Assembly: GCA_002362155.1 (NCBI GenBank)
Contig: DETN01000178.1
Location: forward strand, 1-7,368
Reading direction: 5' to 3'
Length of the DNA: 7,368 nt
Source of the DNA: Lachnospiraceae bacterium UBA3287
GTDB lineage: Bacteria > Bacillota > Clostridia > Lachnospirales > Lachnospiraceae
Positions 1-7,000 of this stretch are shown one piece after another (within the stretch, counting starts at the first letter, position 1; every line of letters begins with the position of its first letter). Under the pieces are notes generated by a model. It ran no database searches, was not told the origin of the DNA, and saw only the letters and a program-made list of their open reading frames with translations. Made by a program: the position numbers and the translations under genes.

Positions 1-290
1 GCGCAAATACGGAGGGAATAGGGGTCCACTTCGTATACCTGACATACCTTCTGGAAGCAGGGATCATAGGCATGGTGCTGGTCATCCTGATTTTCCTTCA
101 GGCGCTCCTGCGCACCAGGGGGGAAATACAGCTGTCCATGCTGATCTTTGCCTTGTCAAGGACCTTCTTTGAAGGCATGGATTATTATATCTTTATCCCC
201 CTGATTCTGTCCCTGTGCCTGTCCAACTATGAGAAGATGACAGGGCGGCCCTGCCGTGAACTCTTCTGCCGGCCCGGGAGAGTCCTCTGA
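1..290 (+). CDS. O-antigen ligase/polymerase-like membrane protein, C-terminal fragment
   Basis: Only the last 95 residues are visible; the gene begins before the window, and its first complete codon is at base 3. The fragment opens with a short polar stretch (ANTEGIGVHFVYL), then a hydrophobic helix carrying E-A-G-I-I-G, then a second hydrophobic stretch (IFIPLILSLCLSNY) and a short basic cytoplasmic-looking tail. A His followed by Tyr-Leu and then Glu-x-Gly-(I/L)-I-G is the usual pattern near the end of the last periplasmic loop and the following helix in O-antigen ligase/Wzy-type proteins, which join or polymerise lipid-linked oligosaccharides on the outer face of the membrane. That fits the glycosyltransferase genes that follow. 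An ATG at 72 lies inside the protein and has no good ribosome binding site, so it is not taken as a start. Confidence is good for a polytopic glycan-cluster membrane protein and moderate for the ligase/polymerase label. Confidence 0.62.
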   Translation, partial: ANTEGIGVHFVYLTYLLEAGIIGMVLVILIFLQALLRTRGEIQLSMLIFALSRTFFEGMDYYIFIPLILSLCLSNYEKMTGRPCRELFCRPGRVL

Positions 291-312
291 CGCCGGCGCC
301 GGGAAGATGCCA

Positions 313-354
313 GGCAGAGAGGGACCCTCTGCCGGATGATCCGGCCGGCTTTTT
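313..354 (+). terminator. Possible attenuator: competing hairpins with T-run
   Basis: GGCAGAG at 313-319 can pair with CTCTGCC at 327-333 (7 bp, 7-base loop). GCCGG at 331-335 can pair with CCGGC at 345-349, which is followed directly by five T (350-354), an intrinsic-terminator arrangement. The two stems share bases 331-333 and cannot both form. A further GCCGGC at 292-297 can pair with GCCGGC at 344-349 and enclose the first hairpin. The element lies between the membrane protein stop (290) and the GT2 start (375). The terminator stem is short, so it may be weak or only partly active. No regulator or leader peptide is visible. Confidence 0.33.
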
Positions 355-374
355 ATCGGAGAAAAGGAGCAGAT

Positions 375-1448
375 ATGGAAGAGAAAGAAAACCCGGGCAG
401 GGAAGGAACAGAAAACACAAGGCCTGTTCTGTGGATGGTCATCCCCTGCTATAACGAAGAAGAGGTGCTTCCCAGGACTGCCCCTCTGTTTCTGGATAAG
501 ATCCTGGAACTGGGAAAAGACGGCCTGATCAGCCGGGAAAGCAGGATCCTTCTGGTGAACGACGGCTCCTCCGACGGAACATGGCCGGTCATAGAAGAGC
601 TGGCGGAAAAGGACAGACGCTTTCTGGGCATAGAGCAGAGCAGGAACCGGGGGCATCAGAATGCCCTTCTGGCCGGTCTCATGGAAGCCAGGGACAGGTG
701 TGACATAGCGGTGTCCATGGACTGCGACGGGCAGGACGACATAGGCGCGCTCCGGCAGATGATTACTGCCTATATGGCGGGCAGCGAGATCGTTTACGGG
801 GTAAGAGCCCACAGGACAAAGGACAGTTTCTTCAAAAGGAACAGCGCCCAGGCCTACTACAGGCTGCTGAATCTTATGGGGGTGGAGGCAGTCTATAATC
901 ATGCGGATTACAGGCTGGTATCCGCCAGAGTGCTGAAGGAACTGGAAAAGTATGGAGAAGTGAATCTTTTCCTCAGAGGCATTTTTCCCCTGATCGGCTT
1001 TCAGAGCACCTGCGTTTATTATGACAGGAAGGAAAGGACCGCAGGCAGGAGCCACTACTCCCTGGGCAGGATGCTGGGCCTTGCCTTTGACGGGATCACC
1101 AGCATGTCCATCCGCCCCATCCGGGTCATTATGGCCATGGGATTTTTTGTGGCAGTTTTCAGCTTTATAGGTGTTTTGTGGTCCGTTGCCCGCTATTTTG
1201 CCGGGGCTACGGTCAGCGGCTGGGCCAGTATGACCGCCATCATATGCTTTCTGGGGGGCGTGCAGATGATCTCTCTGGGCGTGATCGGCGAATATGTAGG
1301 AAAGACGTATCTGGAGACCAAAAGACGGCCCAGGTATATTATCAGCAGGCGGACCCGGGAGAGGGCAGAGAGCGGAGAGAAGGGAGAAGGAAGAACTGCC
1401 CTGGAACCGCAGGGAGAAGAAGGAAGAGATGACAATGTCAAAGCGTAA
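375..1448 (+). CDS. GT2 glycosyltransferase, polyprenyl-phosphate sugar synthase type
   Basis: The 357-residue protein has a GT-A catalytic domain (about 18-240) and two C-terminal membrane helices (about 250-272 and 283-306). Visible motifs are VIPCYNEEE (22-30), VNDGSSDGT (61-69), the metal/nucleotide-binding DCDGQDD (116-122), GVRAHRTKDSFFKR (142-155), NHADYRL (175-181) and GRSHYSLGR (224-232). The helices are followed by G-E-Y-V-G-K-T-Y-L-E, as in GtrB/DPM1-like enzymes, which move a sugar from a nucleotide donor to polyprenyl phosphate on the cytoplasmic side. The sugar cannot be read from sequence. The start at 375 is chosen because AAAGGAG (363-369) stands 5 bases upstream; an in-frame ATG at 336 lies inside the hairpin region and lacks such a site. 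The charged C-terminal tail (about 323-357) overlaps the next gene, so translational coupling is likely. Confidence 0.87.
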   Translation: MEEKENPGREGTENTRPVLWMVIPCYNEEEVLPRTAPLFLDKILELGKDGLISRESRILLVNDGSSDGTWPVIEELAEKDRRFLGIEQSRNRGHQNALLAGLMEARDRCDIAVSMDCDGQDDIGALRQMITAYMAGSEIVYGVRAHRTKDSFFKRNSAQAYYRLLNLMGVEAVYNHADYRLVSARVLKELEKYGEVNLFLRGIFPLIGFQSTCVYYDRKERTAGRSHYSLGRMLGLAFDGITSMSIRPIRVIMAMGFFVAVFSFIGVLWSVARYFAGATVSGWASMTAIICFLGGVQMISLGVIGEYVGKTYLETKRRPRYIISRRTRERAESGEKGEGRTALEPQGEEGRDDNVKA

Positions 1449-2916
1449 ACAAAAACTGCTGATGGGCCTGAGCGTCATACCGGTCATGCTGGTCTTTTCG
1501 GGATTTACCAGTCCCCTCTATCCCCATTATACAGGACTGGACTCTTCCATTTTCCTGATCATTGCCAGAGGCATTGTCAGCGGGAAGGTTCCCTACCGGG
1601 ATCTGTTCGACCATAAGGGCCCTGTATTTTTCTGGATGGAGGCACTGGGCTATTATCTGGGAGGAAGGACGGGCGTCTTCTTCCTCCAGTGTCTCCTTCT
1701 GGGACTGGACCTTTTTTTCATTGACCGCATCAGCGCTCTTTTTCACACGGATATGCCGGTCCCTGCCGCCGCCTTCGCCGCCGTTTTCCTGACGCTTTTC
1801 GAGCACGGAAATCTGACGGAAGAGTTCAGCATGCCCCTGATCCTGTGCGGGCTTTATTTTGAACTGCGTTTTCTTTCTTCCGGGGAGGAGAGACATCCTC
1901 CTGCCGCGGGCTTTCTCTATGGCCTGATTCTGGGCCTGATTGCCTTTATCAGGATCAACAATGCGGCGGTCCTCTGCGCCCTGCTCCTTTCCATTGCCGT
2001 CTGCCTGGCGGCGAAAGGACAGTGGGGAAATCTTTTTGCCAACATAGGTATGGGTATTCTGGGACTTTTTGCGGTATCCCTGCCAGTATGCCTTTACTTT
2101 TACCGCCGGGGCATCCTCTACGACATGCTCTACGGCACCTTTCTCCACAATATGCTCTACGCAAGGGACAATACCCACTATCCCCTGAGATCTGCGGCCC
2201 TTTACTTCCTCTTTCTTTTTCTGCCGGGGATCAGCGCCTTTCTGGTCTTTCTGGACAAATGGAGAAAGGAGAAAAAAAGGGTATATCTCTCCCTTCTGAC
2301 CGCGACGGTCCTGACCTACGGCATGCTGGCCTACACCAATGTGTATAAACACTATTTCCTCCTGGCACTTCCCCTCTTTATGACGGCGGCGGCCGTATCG
2401 GAAGAAGGCACTGCGCTGTCAGAGCTTACGGACCGTCTGAAAGGCTTATTCCGGGGGAAAGGAAAGGAAAAGCCTCCCCTGAGCCGGGCGGCGGCCCTGG
2501 TCCTTATCGTTACAGTCCTTTATGCGGGCACCTCCGCCGTGTACGCCTGTGCGCCCATTTATAAGACATACCTTTCGGATATCTCCTATAATGAGTATGC
2601 CGGAGTAAGGGCCAGCAGCGACCTGATCCCGGAAGAGGAGAGGGATTCGGTCATAGGCTTCGAAATACTGGCCAATTACTATTACCATGCGGACATCCTG
2701 CCCTGCTACAAATATTTTACCCTGCAGGGCTGGATGTCTACGGACAAGGTCGATGTCAGCAGGGAATTTCTCCGCTATCTCTATGAGGAGCATCCTCTCT
2801 GGATAGTTACCGGCGCGGACGAAAAAGGCAAAGTCATCCTGGGTATCCTGGAGGAAAGCTACGCTCCGGTGTATTCGGACGAGAACTACTGTCTCTACCG
2901 GTACAGAGAGGAATAA
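1429..2916 (+). CDS. GT-C (GT39/PMT-like) multi-spanning glycosyltransferase
   Basis: The protein is about 495 residues with roughly eleven hydrophobic segments. An acidic residue in the first outer loop (D38 in YTGLDSS) is followed by VPYRDLFDHKGP (54-65), the signature of bacterial GT39-like (RgtA/PMT-type) proteins, in which the early Asp is usually the catalytic base. Other family-like points are NLTEEF (128-133), RINN (175-178) and YKHYFLLALP (316-325). After the last helix (about 363-383) a soluble domain of about 110 residues probably lies outside the cell. Such enzymes take a sugar from a polyprenyl-phosphate donor and add it to an acceptor outside the membrane. It overlaps the GT2 gene by 20 bases. 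A second ATG at 1435, in the same frame, is about as well placed behind AAGGAAG (1420-1426), so the true start may be six bases later. The acceptor (glycan, teichoic acid or protein) is not known. Confidence 0.8.
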   Translation: MTMSKRKQKLLMGLSVIPVMLVFSGFTSPLYPHYTGLDSSIFLIIARGIVSGKVPYRDLFDHKGPVFFWMEALGYYLGGRTGVFFLQCLLLGLDLFFIDRISALFHTDMPVPAAAFAAVFLTLFEHGNLTEEFSMPLILCGLYFELRFLSSGEERHPPAAGFLYGLILGLIAFIRINNAAVLCALLLSIAVCLAAKGQWGNLFANIGMGILGLFAVSLPVCLYFYRRGILYDMLYGTFLHNMLYARDNTHYPLRSAALYFLFLFLPGISAFLVFLDKWRKEKKRVYLSLLTATVLTYGMLAYTNVYKHYFLLALPLFMTAAAVSEEGTALSELTDRLKGLFRGKGKEKPPLSRAAALVLIVTVLYAGTSAVYACAPIYKTYLSDISYNEYAGVRASSDLIPEEERDSVIGFEILANYYYHADILPCYKYFTLQGWMSTDKVDVSREFLRYLYEEHPLWIVTGADEKGKVILGILEESYAPVYSDENYCLYRYREE

Positions 2917-2932
2917 AACGGGCGTCCGTCAT

Positions 2933-3001
2933 AAGATCCGGTTCATGAAACTGCAAAAGCCGGTCGGCAGAGGATCTGACAGAGGAAAGAAGGATCTTTC
3001 C
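2933..3001 (+). other. Structured stretch in the gap after the GT-C gene
   Basis: CCGGTT (2938-2943) can pair with AGCCGG (2958-2963), with one G-T pair. GGAAAG (2984-2989) pairs with CTTTCC (2996-3001) around a 6-base loop. AGGATCT occurs twice (2971-2977 and 2991-2997), and AGATCC (2934-2939) is complementary to part of it, so alternative folds are possible. No T-run follows any stem, so this is not a convincing terminator, and no good promoter was seen. It may be a processed or regulatory leader of the acetyltransferase gene, or it may be nothing. Confidence 0.25.
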
Positions 3002-3031
3002 AAATCCTGACTGACCTGGAATGAATAAAGA

Positions 3032-3069
3032 AAGGAGAAAGCCGGAAAGCATCCGGCCCTTCAGAAACC
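3032..3069 (+). promoter_or_regulatory. Displaced ribosome binding site with intervening hairpin
   Basis: The only strong ribosome binding site before the acetyltransferase is AAGGAG (3032-3037), over 30 bases from the ATG at 3070, which is too far for ordinary use. Between them GCCGG (3041-3045) pairs with CCGGC (3053-3057) around a 7-base loop. If that stem folds, the effective distance falls to about 15 bases. There is no ATG, GTG or TTG in the same frame between the stop codon at 3022 and 3070. Confidence 0.35.
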
Positions 3070-3720
3070 ATGAAACTGACCATCATCGGAGCATCCGGCC
3101 ATGGCAGAGCCATTGCGGATTCCGCCGTTTTGAACGGCTATGACAGAATAGAATTTCTGGACGACGATCCGCTTCTTACGGAGAGCGGGGGCTATAAGGT
3201 CACAGGCGGGAGCGGGGATTTTTCCATCCAGGAGGGGGACCTTCTGGTTGGCATCGGGGATACGGCAGTCCGAAAGAGGCTGTCGGAGCAGTACAGCCAG
3301 GCGCACATGCCGGTGCTCTGCCATCCGAAGGCGTCGGTCTCCCCGGGAGCCTCTCTGGGAAAGGGAACTGTGGTCATGGCAGGTGCTGTCATTAATACCG
3401 GAGCCAGGCTGGGCAGGGGCTGCATTGTCAATACCTGCAGCTCTGTGGATCACGACTGCCTGCTGGGAGACTATGTCCATGTGGCCGTGGGAGCCCACCT
3501 GTGCGGCAATGTTACGGTGGGGGACGAGACCCTGATCGGAGCTGGCAGCATTATCATCAACAATATATCGGTCTGCGGCGGCTGCCTGATCGGGGCCGGG
3601 GCCGTGGTGATCCGGGATATAAAAGAGCCCGGAACCTATGTGGGCGTTCCCGCCAGGCTTATAAAAAAGCGCGGGGAGGCCTCCGGACCGGAAAGAGATG
3701 AAAGGACCGGCCTGGATTAA
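3070..3720 (+). CDS. NeuD/PglD-type sugar O/N-acetyltransferase
   Basis: The 216-residue protein matches the usual length of this family. Residues 1-75 form a Rossmann-like domain that starts with the nucleotide-binding GASGHG (7-12) and has DDD at 31-33. From about 85 to 195 hexapeptide repeats ([LIV]-G-x-x) form a left-handed beta-helix. SSVDHDC (124-130) carries His128, the position of the catalytic base in PglD, and GAHLCG (141-146) and GVPAR (192-196) are typical of the acetyl-CoA site and C-terminal end. Relatives acetylate a UDP-4-amino sugar (PglD) or sialic acid (NeuD). No aminotransferase or dehydratase partner is in the window, so the substrate is open and a glycan O-acetyl role is possible. 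The ATG at 3070 is the only plausible start although its ribosome binding site is badly placed. The tail after about 200 is charged and probably disordered. Confidence 0.85.
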   Translation: MKLTIIGASGHGRAIADSAVLNGYDRIEFLDDDPLLTESGGYKVTGGSGDFSIQEGDLLVGIGDTAVRKRLSEQYSQAHMPVLCHPKASVSPGASLGKGTVVMAGAVINTGARLGRGCIVNTCSSVDHDCLLGDYVHVAVGAHLCGNVTVGDETLIGAGSIIINNISVCGGCLIGAGAVVIRDIKEPGTYVGVPARLIKKRGEASGPERDERTGLD

Positions 3721-3750
3721 AACGCAGTTTGCTAACAGGACAGGAAGGCA

Positions 3751-3779
3751 TTGACTGTCGGGGAATGTTGTGGTAACAA
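3751..3779 (+). promoter_or_regulatory. Candidate extended -10 promoter for the surface-protein gene
   Basis: TTGACT (3751-3756) is five of six to the -35 consensus. After a 17-base spacer comes TAACAA (3774-3779), only a fair -10, but it is preceded by TG at 3771-3772 as in extended -10 promoters. Transcription from here would give a leader of roughly 180 bases before the ATG at 3965. TATTAT at 3848-3853 is a better -10 but has no -35 at the right distance. Confidence 0.38.
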
Positions 3780-3812
3780 TTAAAAGTGAAAAAATATCTG
3801 TTTTTGCAAACC

Positions 3813-3830
3813 TGCAGCAGGCTGGCTGCA
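3813..3830 (+). other. Leader hairpin TGCAGC/GCTGCA
   Basis: TGCAGC (3813-3818) and GCTGCA (3825-3830) form a perfect 6-bp stem with loop AGGCTG. No T-run follows, so it is not a standard terminator. It lies in the probable untranslated leader of the surface-protein gene. Its 5' flank GCAAAC (3806-3811) is complementary to GTTTGC (3727-3732), just after the acetyltransferase stop, so a longer fold could form in transcripts reading through from upstream. Confidence 0.3.
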
Positions 3831-3964
3831 TCAGCGTTTCCTTTGGGTATTATGTCTGTCCGGGCATAAAGATCCGGCCGGGGGCATTAAAAAGAATGTT
3901 CCGAAGGCAGCGCTGTGCAGAAATCCGATAGCATGGTTGCGGAAAGAAAGGTAAAGGAGAAGCT

Positions 3965-4045
3965 ATGAAACTGAGAAAGAGATTCCTTGCGGCTGCTCTG
4001 TCGGCGGTTATGATACTCTCCATGCTGCCCGCTCCGGCGTTTGCG
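3965..4045 (+). other. Sec signal peptide
   Basis: The start MKLRKRF gives a basic n-region, residues 8-21 form a hydrophobic core, and PAPAFA precedes AE, a normal type I cleavage site between 27 and 28. This predicts export of the large protein. Confidence 0.9.
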
Positions 4046-7000
4046 GCAGAGACAGCTGGAAACGAAGAGACAGAGCCTGCGGCGGAAGCAGCGGCTGTTT
4101 TGCCCGCTGAAGAGCCTGAAGAAGAGAAGGCCGCGCAGATCACGGAAGAAGAAACCGCAGCTCCTGCAGAAGAGGCGGCCCCCGAAGAGGCAGCTGCCCC
4201 GGCAGAGGATGCGGAAGAAAAGGCAGCCCCTGAAAAGCAGGCACAGGAGCCTGCGGCAGAGAAAGCGGCCGAAGAGCCCGCGGAAGCGGAAGCGGCCGAA
4301 GAGCCTGCGGAAGCAGAAGCTGCCGAAGAGCCTGCGGAAGCAGAAGCGGACGTTTACGGGAGTGCCGCTGCTCCCCTTACGGCAGAGGGCAGCGACTATA
4401 TCGTTACCGTTTCCTACGATGATTCGGCCCTTCTTCCCGCGGATACCCGCATTCAGGTGAAAGAGATCCTGGAAAGCGCAAGGAAGTATGATTCCTACTG
4501 CGACCAGGCGCTTGAGGCCGTCCGGAAGGAAGATGCCGATGCGGAGGAGATCAGTTATATCAGACTTTTTGACATCACCCTGGTGGACGGACAGGGCAAT
4601 AAGGTCCAGCCTGCGGCAGCGGTGGATGTTCAGATCAGCCTGAAGGATATCGAGAGCGCAGAAGACAACACGCAGGTTGTCCATTTCGGCAGGCAGGAGA
4701 CGGAAGTCGTCGAAACGGAAGTGAAAGGCGATACCCTGAGCTTCGCGACAGAAGGCTTTTCTGTTTTTGCGGTCATTACATCCGGAACAACAGGAGAAAA
4801 CGCCCGTCTTCTGGTCAAATTTATGGTGAACGGCGAACTCCGCGCCCAGATGCATGTAAAGAAGGCGGATGTTTCCGAAAAGCTGAACGAAGTCCTGTAT
4901 GATCCGGGCACCCCTATGGTTGACAACAGCCAGTTCATGGGCTGGACGGATACGGCCGAAGCCCAGATTACTTCTGAGACAGTGGGCATGACCATTGACC
5001 AGGTGCGTTCTGCTGTCGCCGATCTGCTGAACAGCGGATCCGTGAAGGAAGGCGATGAAAAGGTCTACAATGCTGTCATGCATACTGCCTACAGCCTCTA
5101 CTACGAAGGCGAGCAGGATATTGTCTACAAGACGGATGTGGTCACCGGAACAGGCAGTTCCCTGACTGCGACTGTGAATTATAACTACCATATCGTGGAT
5201 GATACCAAAGGTCTGAAGGGCTGGTATGTCAAGGATACGGATCCGGAAGAGGACGGCTTTTATAAAAACGGCGATCCGATCACTCTGAATGGCGACGTTA
5301 CTTTAAAACCCTATATCGGCGACGGCGCCTGGCTGTGGTTCGACGAAAATGACGGCGGCGCAGGAACCGGCGGCGCATCCTATACGCCTCCGGTATTCAT
5401 TCCGGTAGGCGAGACGGCGAAAGACGCAGAGCCTGCAAATCCAAAAAGGGATGGATATGGATTTGATGGCTGGTACACTGCGGCAGAAGGAGGTTCGCCC
5501 TTTAATTTTAACAATGCTGTGAGTGCAAAGACCACGGTATACGCACACTGGACTGCGACCGGGAAAACAACGTATAAGATCATTATCTGGAGACAGAAAA
5601 TCACGGATGCCAAGGACGCTGCGGATGCCGACAAGAAGTATGACTTTAAAGAAACTGCGGCTTCCGGCGAGATCAAAACCGGAAACGAACTGACCTGGGA
5701 TACGATCAGGCCTTATACCGAAAAACATTACAAAGAAGGCGAGGCCTATGACGCTTTCCAATACAGGACTTACAAGATCGTCGATTCCCAGGGAAGAAAT
5801 ATCGGCGTCGATGACGGCAGCGGCCATACAAAAGCCGTAGCCGGGACCGCCCCCATCATTGTCAATGTCTATTATGACCGTCCTCTGATGACGATTAATT
5901 TTAAACAGAATGTTTATACACCGACAACCAGTAATGGAACTAATCTGTATGGCCTGGTAGAGGAAAAACATGTAAAACTGACTCGTCATGGGTATTTTGG
6001 TAATTATTCCTACACCTATGTGGACGATAATGGTCATGAGGTAAGTTATACTGGCCAACGTTATACAAAATCAACAAGAAACTTTTCATATACTGGTCTG
6101 TACGGACAGAGCCTGGAACAGAACGGTTATACATGGCCGGAGGGAGGATGGTTTGGGATTGCCTTCCTGAGTTCCTTCAAAGGTTCCGTTTTTGATGATA
6201 GCAGTAATTATTATATAAAGAACATATCGTCTGAGGAGGACGTCAATACGACCATCATTTTCTACATGTCGGATGCGGAGAATGCGTCTGTTTATTCCGA
6301 GGTGGCGAGAGCACGGTATAAGATTGGCACTAACTCAGGCTTTCTCATTACTGGCCGCTTCGTAGGGGCAGCCCCGTCCGGCTATAAATGGTCCAACAGT
6401 TCGGAAATGCCTGAGGAATGGGAGCCGGCGAGCAATGTTGACGGCAATGGGAGAACCAGCATTCGGCGTGGAGACAATAAATATCTCCATATCAAATATG
6501 ATCGGGTAATAAATAATATCATTTTCATGGACGACAGCGGCACGGAGATGACTGCATTAAGGATCAGCGATGTGCCCTACGGCCGCAAGCTGAGCAATTA
6601 TAACAATCAGGTTCCCAATACGGTAGAAGGCCTTCAGGACGGATATTATTTTGACGGCTGGTACGAAGAAGCGGAACGGGTAAACCGTGTCGACTGGGCA
6701 AACGGCACAATGCCTTCGGAGAACTTAACGGTCTATATGAAGATCGGACCGGAAGAATACCATATTGCGGTTGATTATGGCGGCGGGACCAGTCCGGGAG
6801 GAGAGCTGAAACACAATACCTGGGTGCCTTACAGGACAAAGCTGGACGATACCGCATTTAACCAGCTGACCCGGGAAGGTTATACTCTGGTGGGCTGGTA
6901 CACGGACCAGGCGCGCACAAAGCGCTGGAATTTCGATACAGAGATAACCAAAGAATCTCTTTCCATTCTGTACGATGATTCCCAGGGGGAAGACGAGCGC

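Noticed and set aside
156..1487. Long open frame of 443 codons on the - strand
   Set aside because: It lies opposite the well-supported GT2 gene and the tail of the membrane protein. The product is rich in Pro, His and Gln with no recognisable domain, as expected from the reverse complement of a codon-biased gene.
1438..2352. Open frame of 304 codons on the - strand
   Set aside because: It is antisense to the GT-C gene, has no membrane segments or motifs, and no good start signal.
3021..3140. Short frame from ATG 3021 overlapping the acetyltransferase start
   Set aside because: It has no usable ribosome binding site of its own and ends soon inside the real gene; a leader peptide role cannot be supported.
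3787..3807. A-run and T-run pair (AAAAA ... TTTTT) as a terminator
   Set aside because: The stem would be A-T only, with no G+C-rich base, so it would not act as a normal intrinsic terminator.
3061..3831. Open frame of 256 codons on the - strand
   Set aside because: It is antisense to the NeuD-like gene, whose catalytic and hexapeptide motifs are clear.
3806..3900. Possible c-di-GMP-I riboswitch suggested by GCAAACC before an adhesin-like gene
   Set aside because: The following GAAA tetraloop, GGGACGCAAAGCC block and receptor stem are missing, so only a short coincidental match remains.
3770..3931. Short + strand frame of 53 codons starting at GTG, before the surface-protein gene
   Set aside because: There is a weak GGGGA upstream, but the product is not recognisable, the start is non-ATG and overlaps the candidate promoter, and the length is within chance.
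4041..4460. Open frame of 139 codons on the + strand, very Lys/Arg/Pro-rich
   Set aside because: It is the shifted frame of the repeated Ala/Glu/Pro stalk and has no ribosome binding site.
3887..5191. Open frame of 434 codons on the - strand opposite the surface-protein start
   Set aside because: It is low-complexity (runs of Arg, Phe, Cys, Gly) because it mirrors the Ala/Glu/Pro repeats. The + strand frame has a signal peptide, a ribosome binding site and known repeat motifs.
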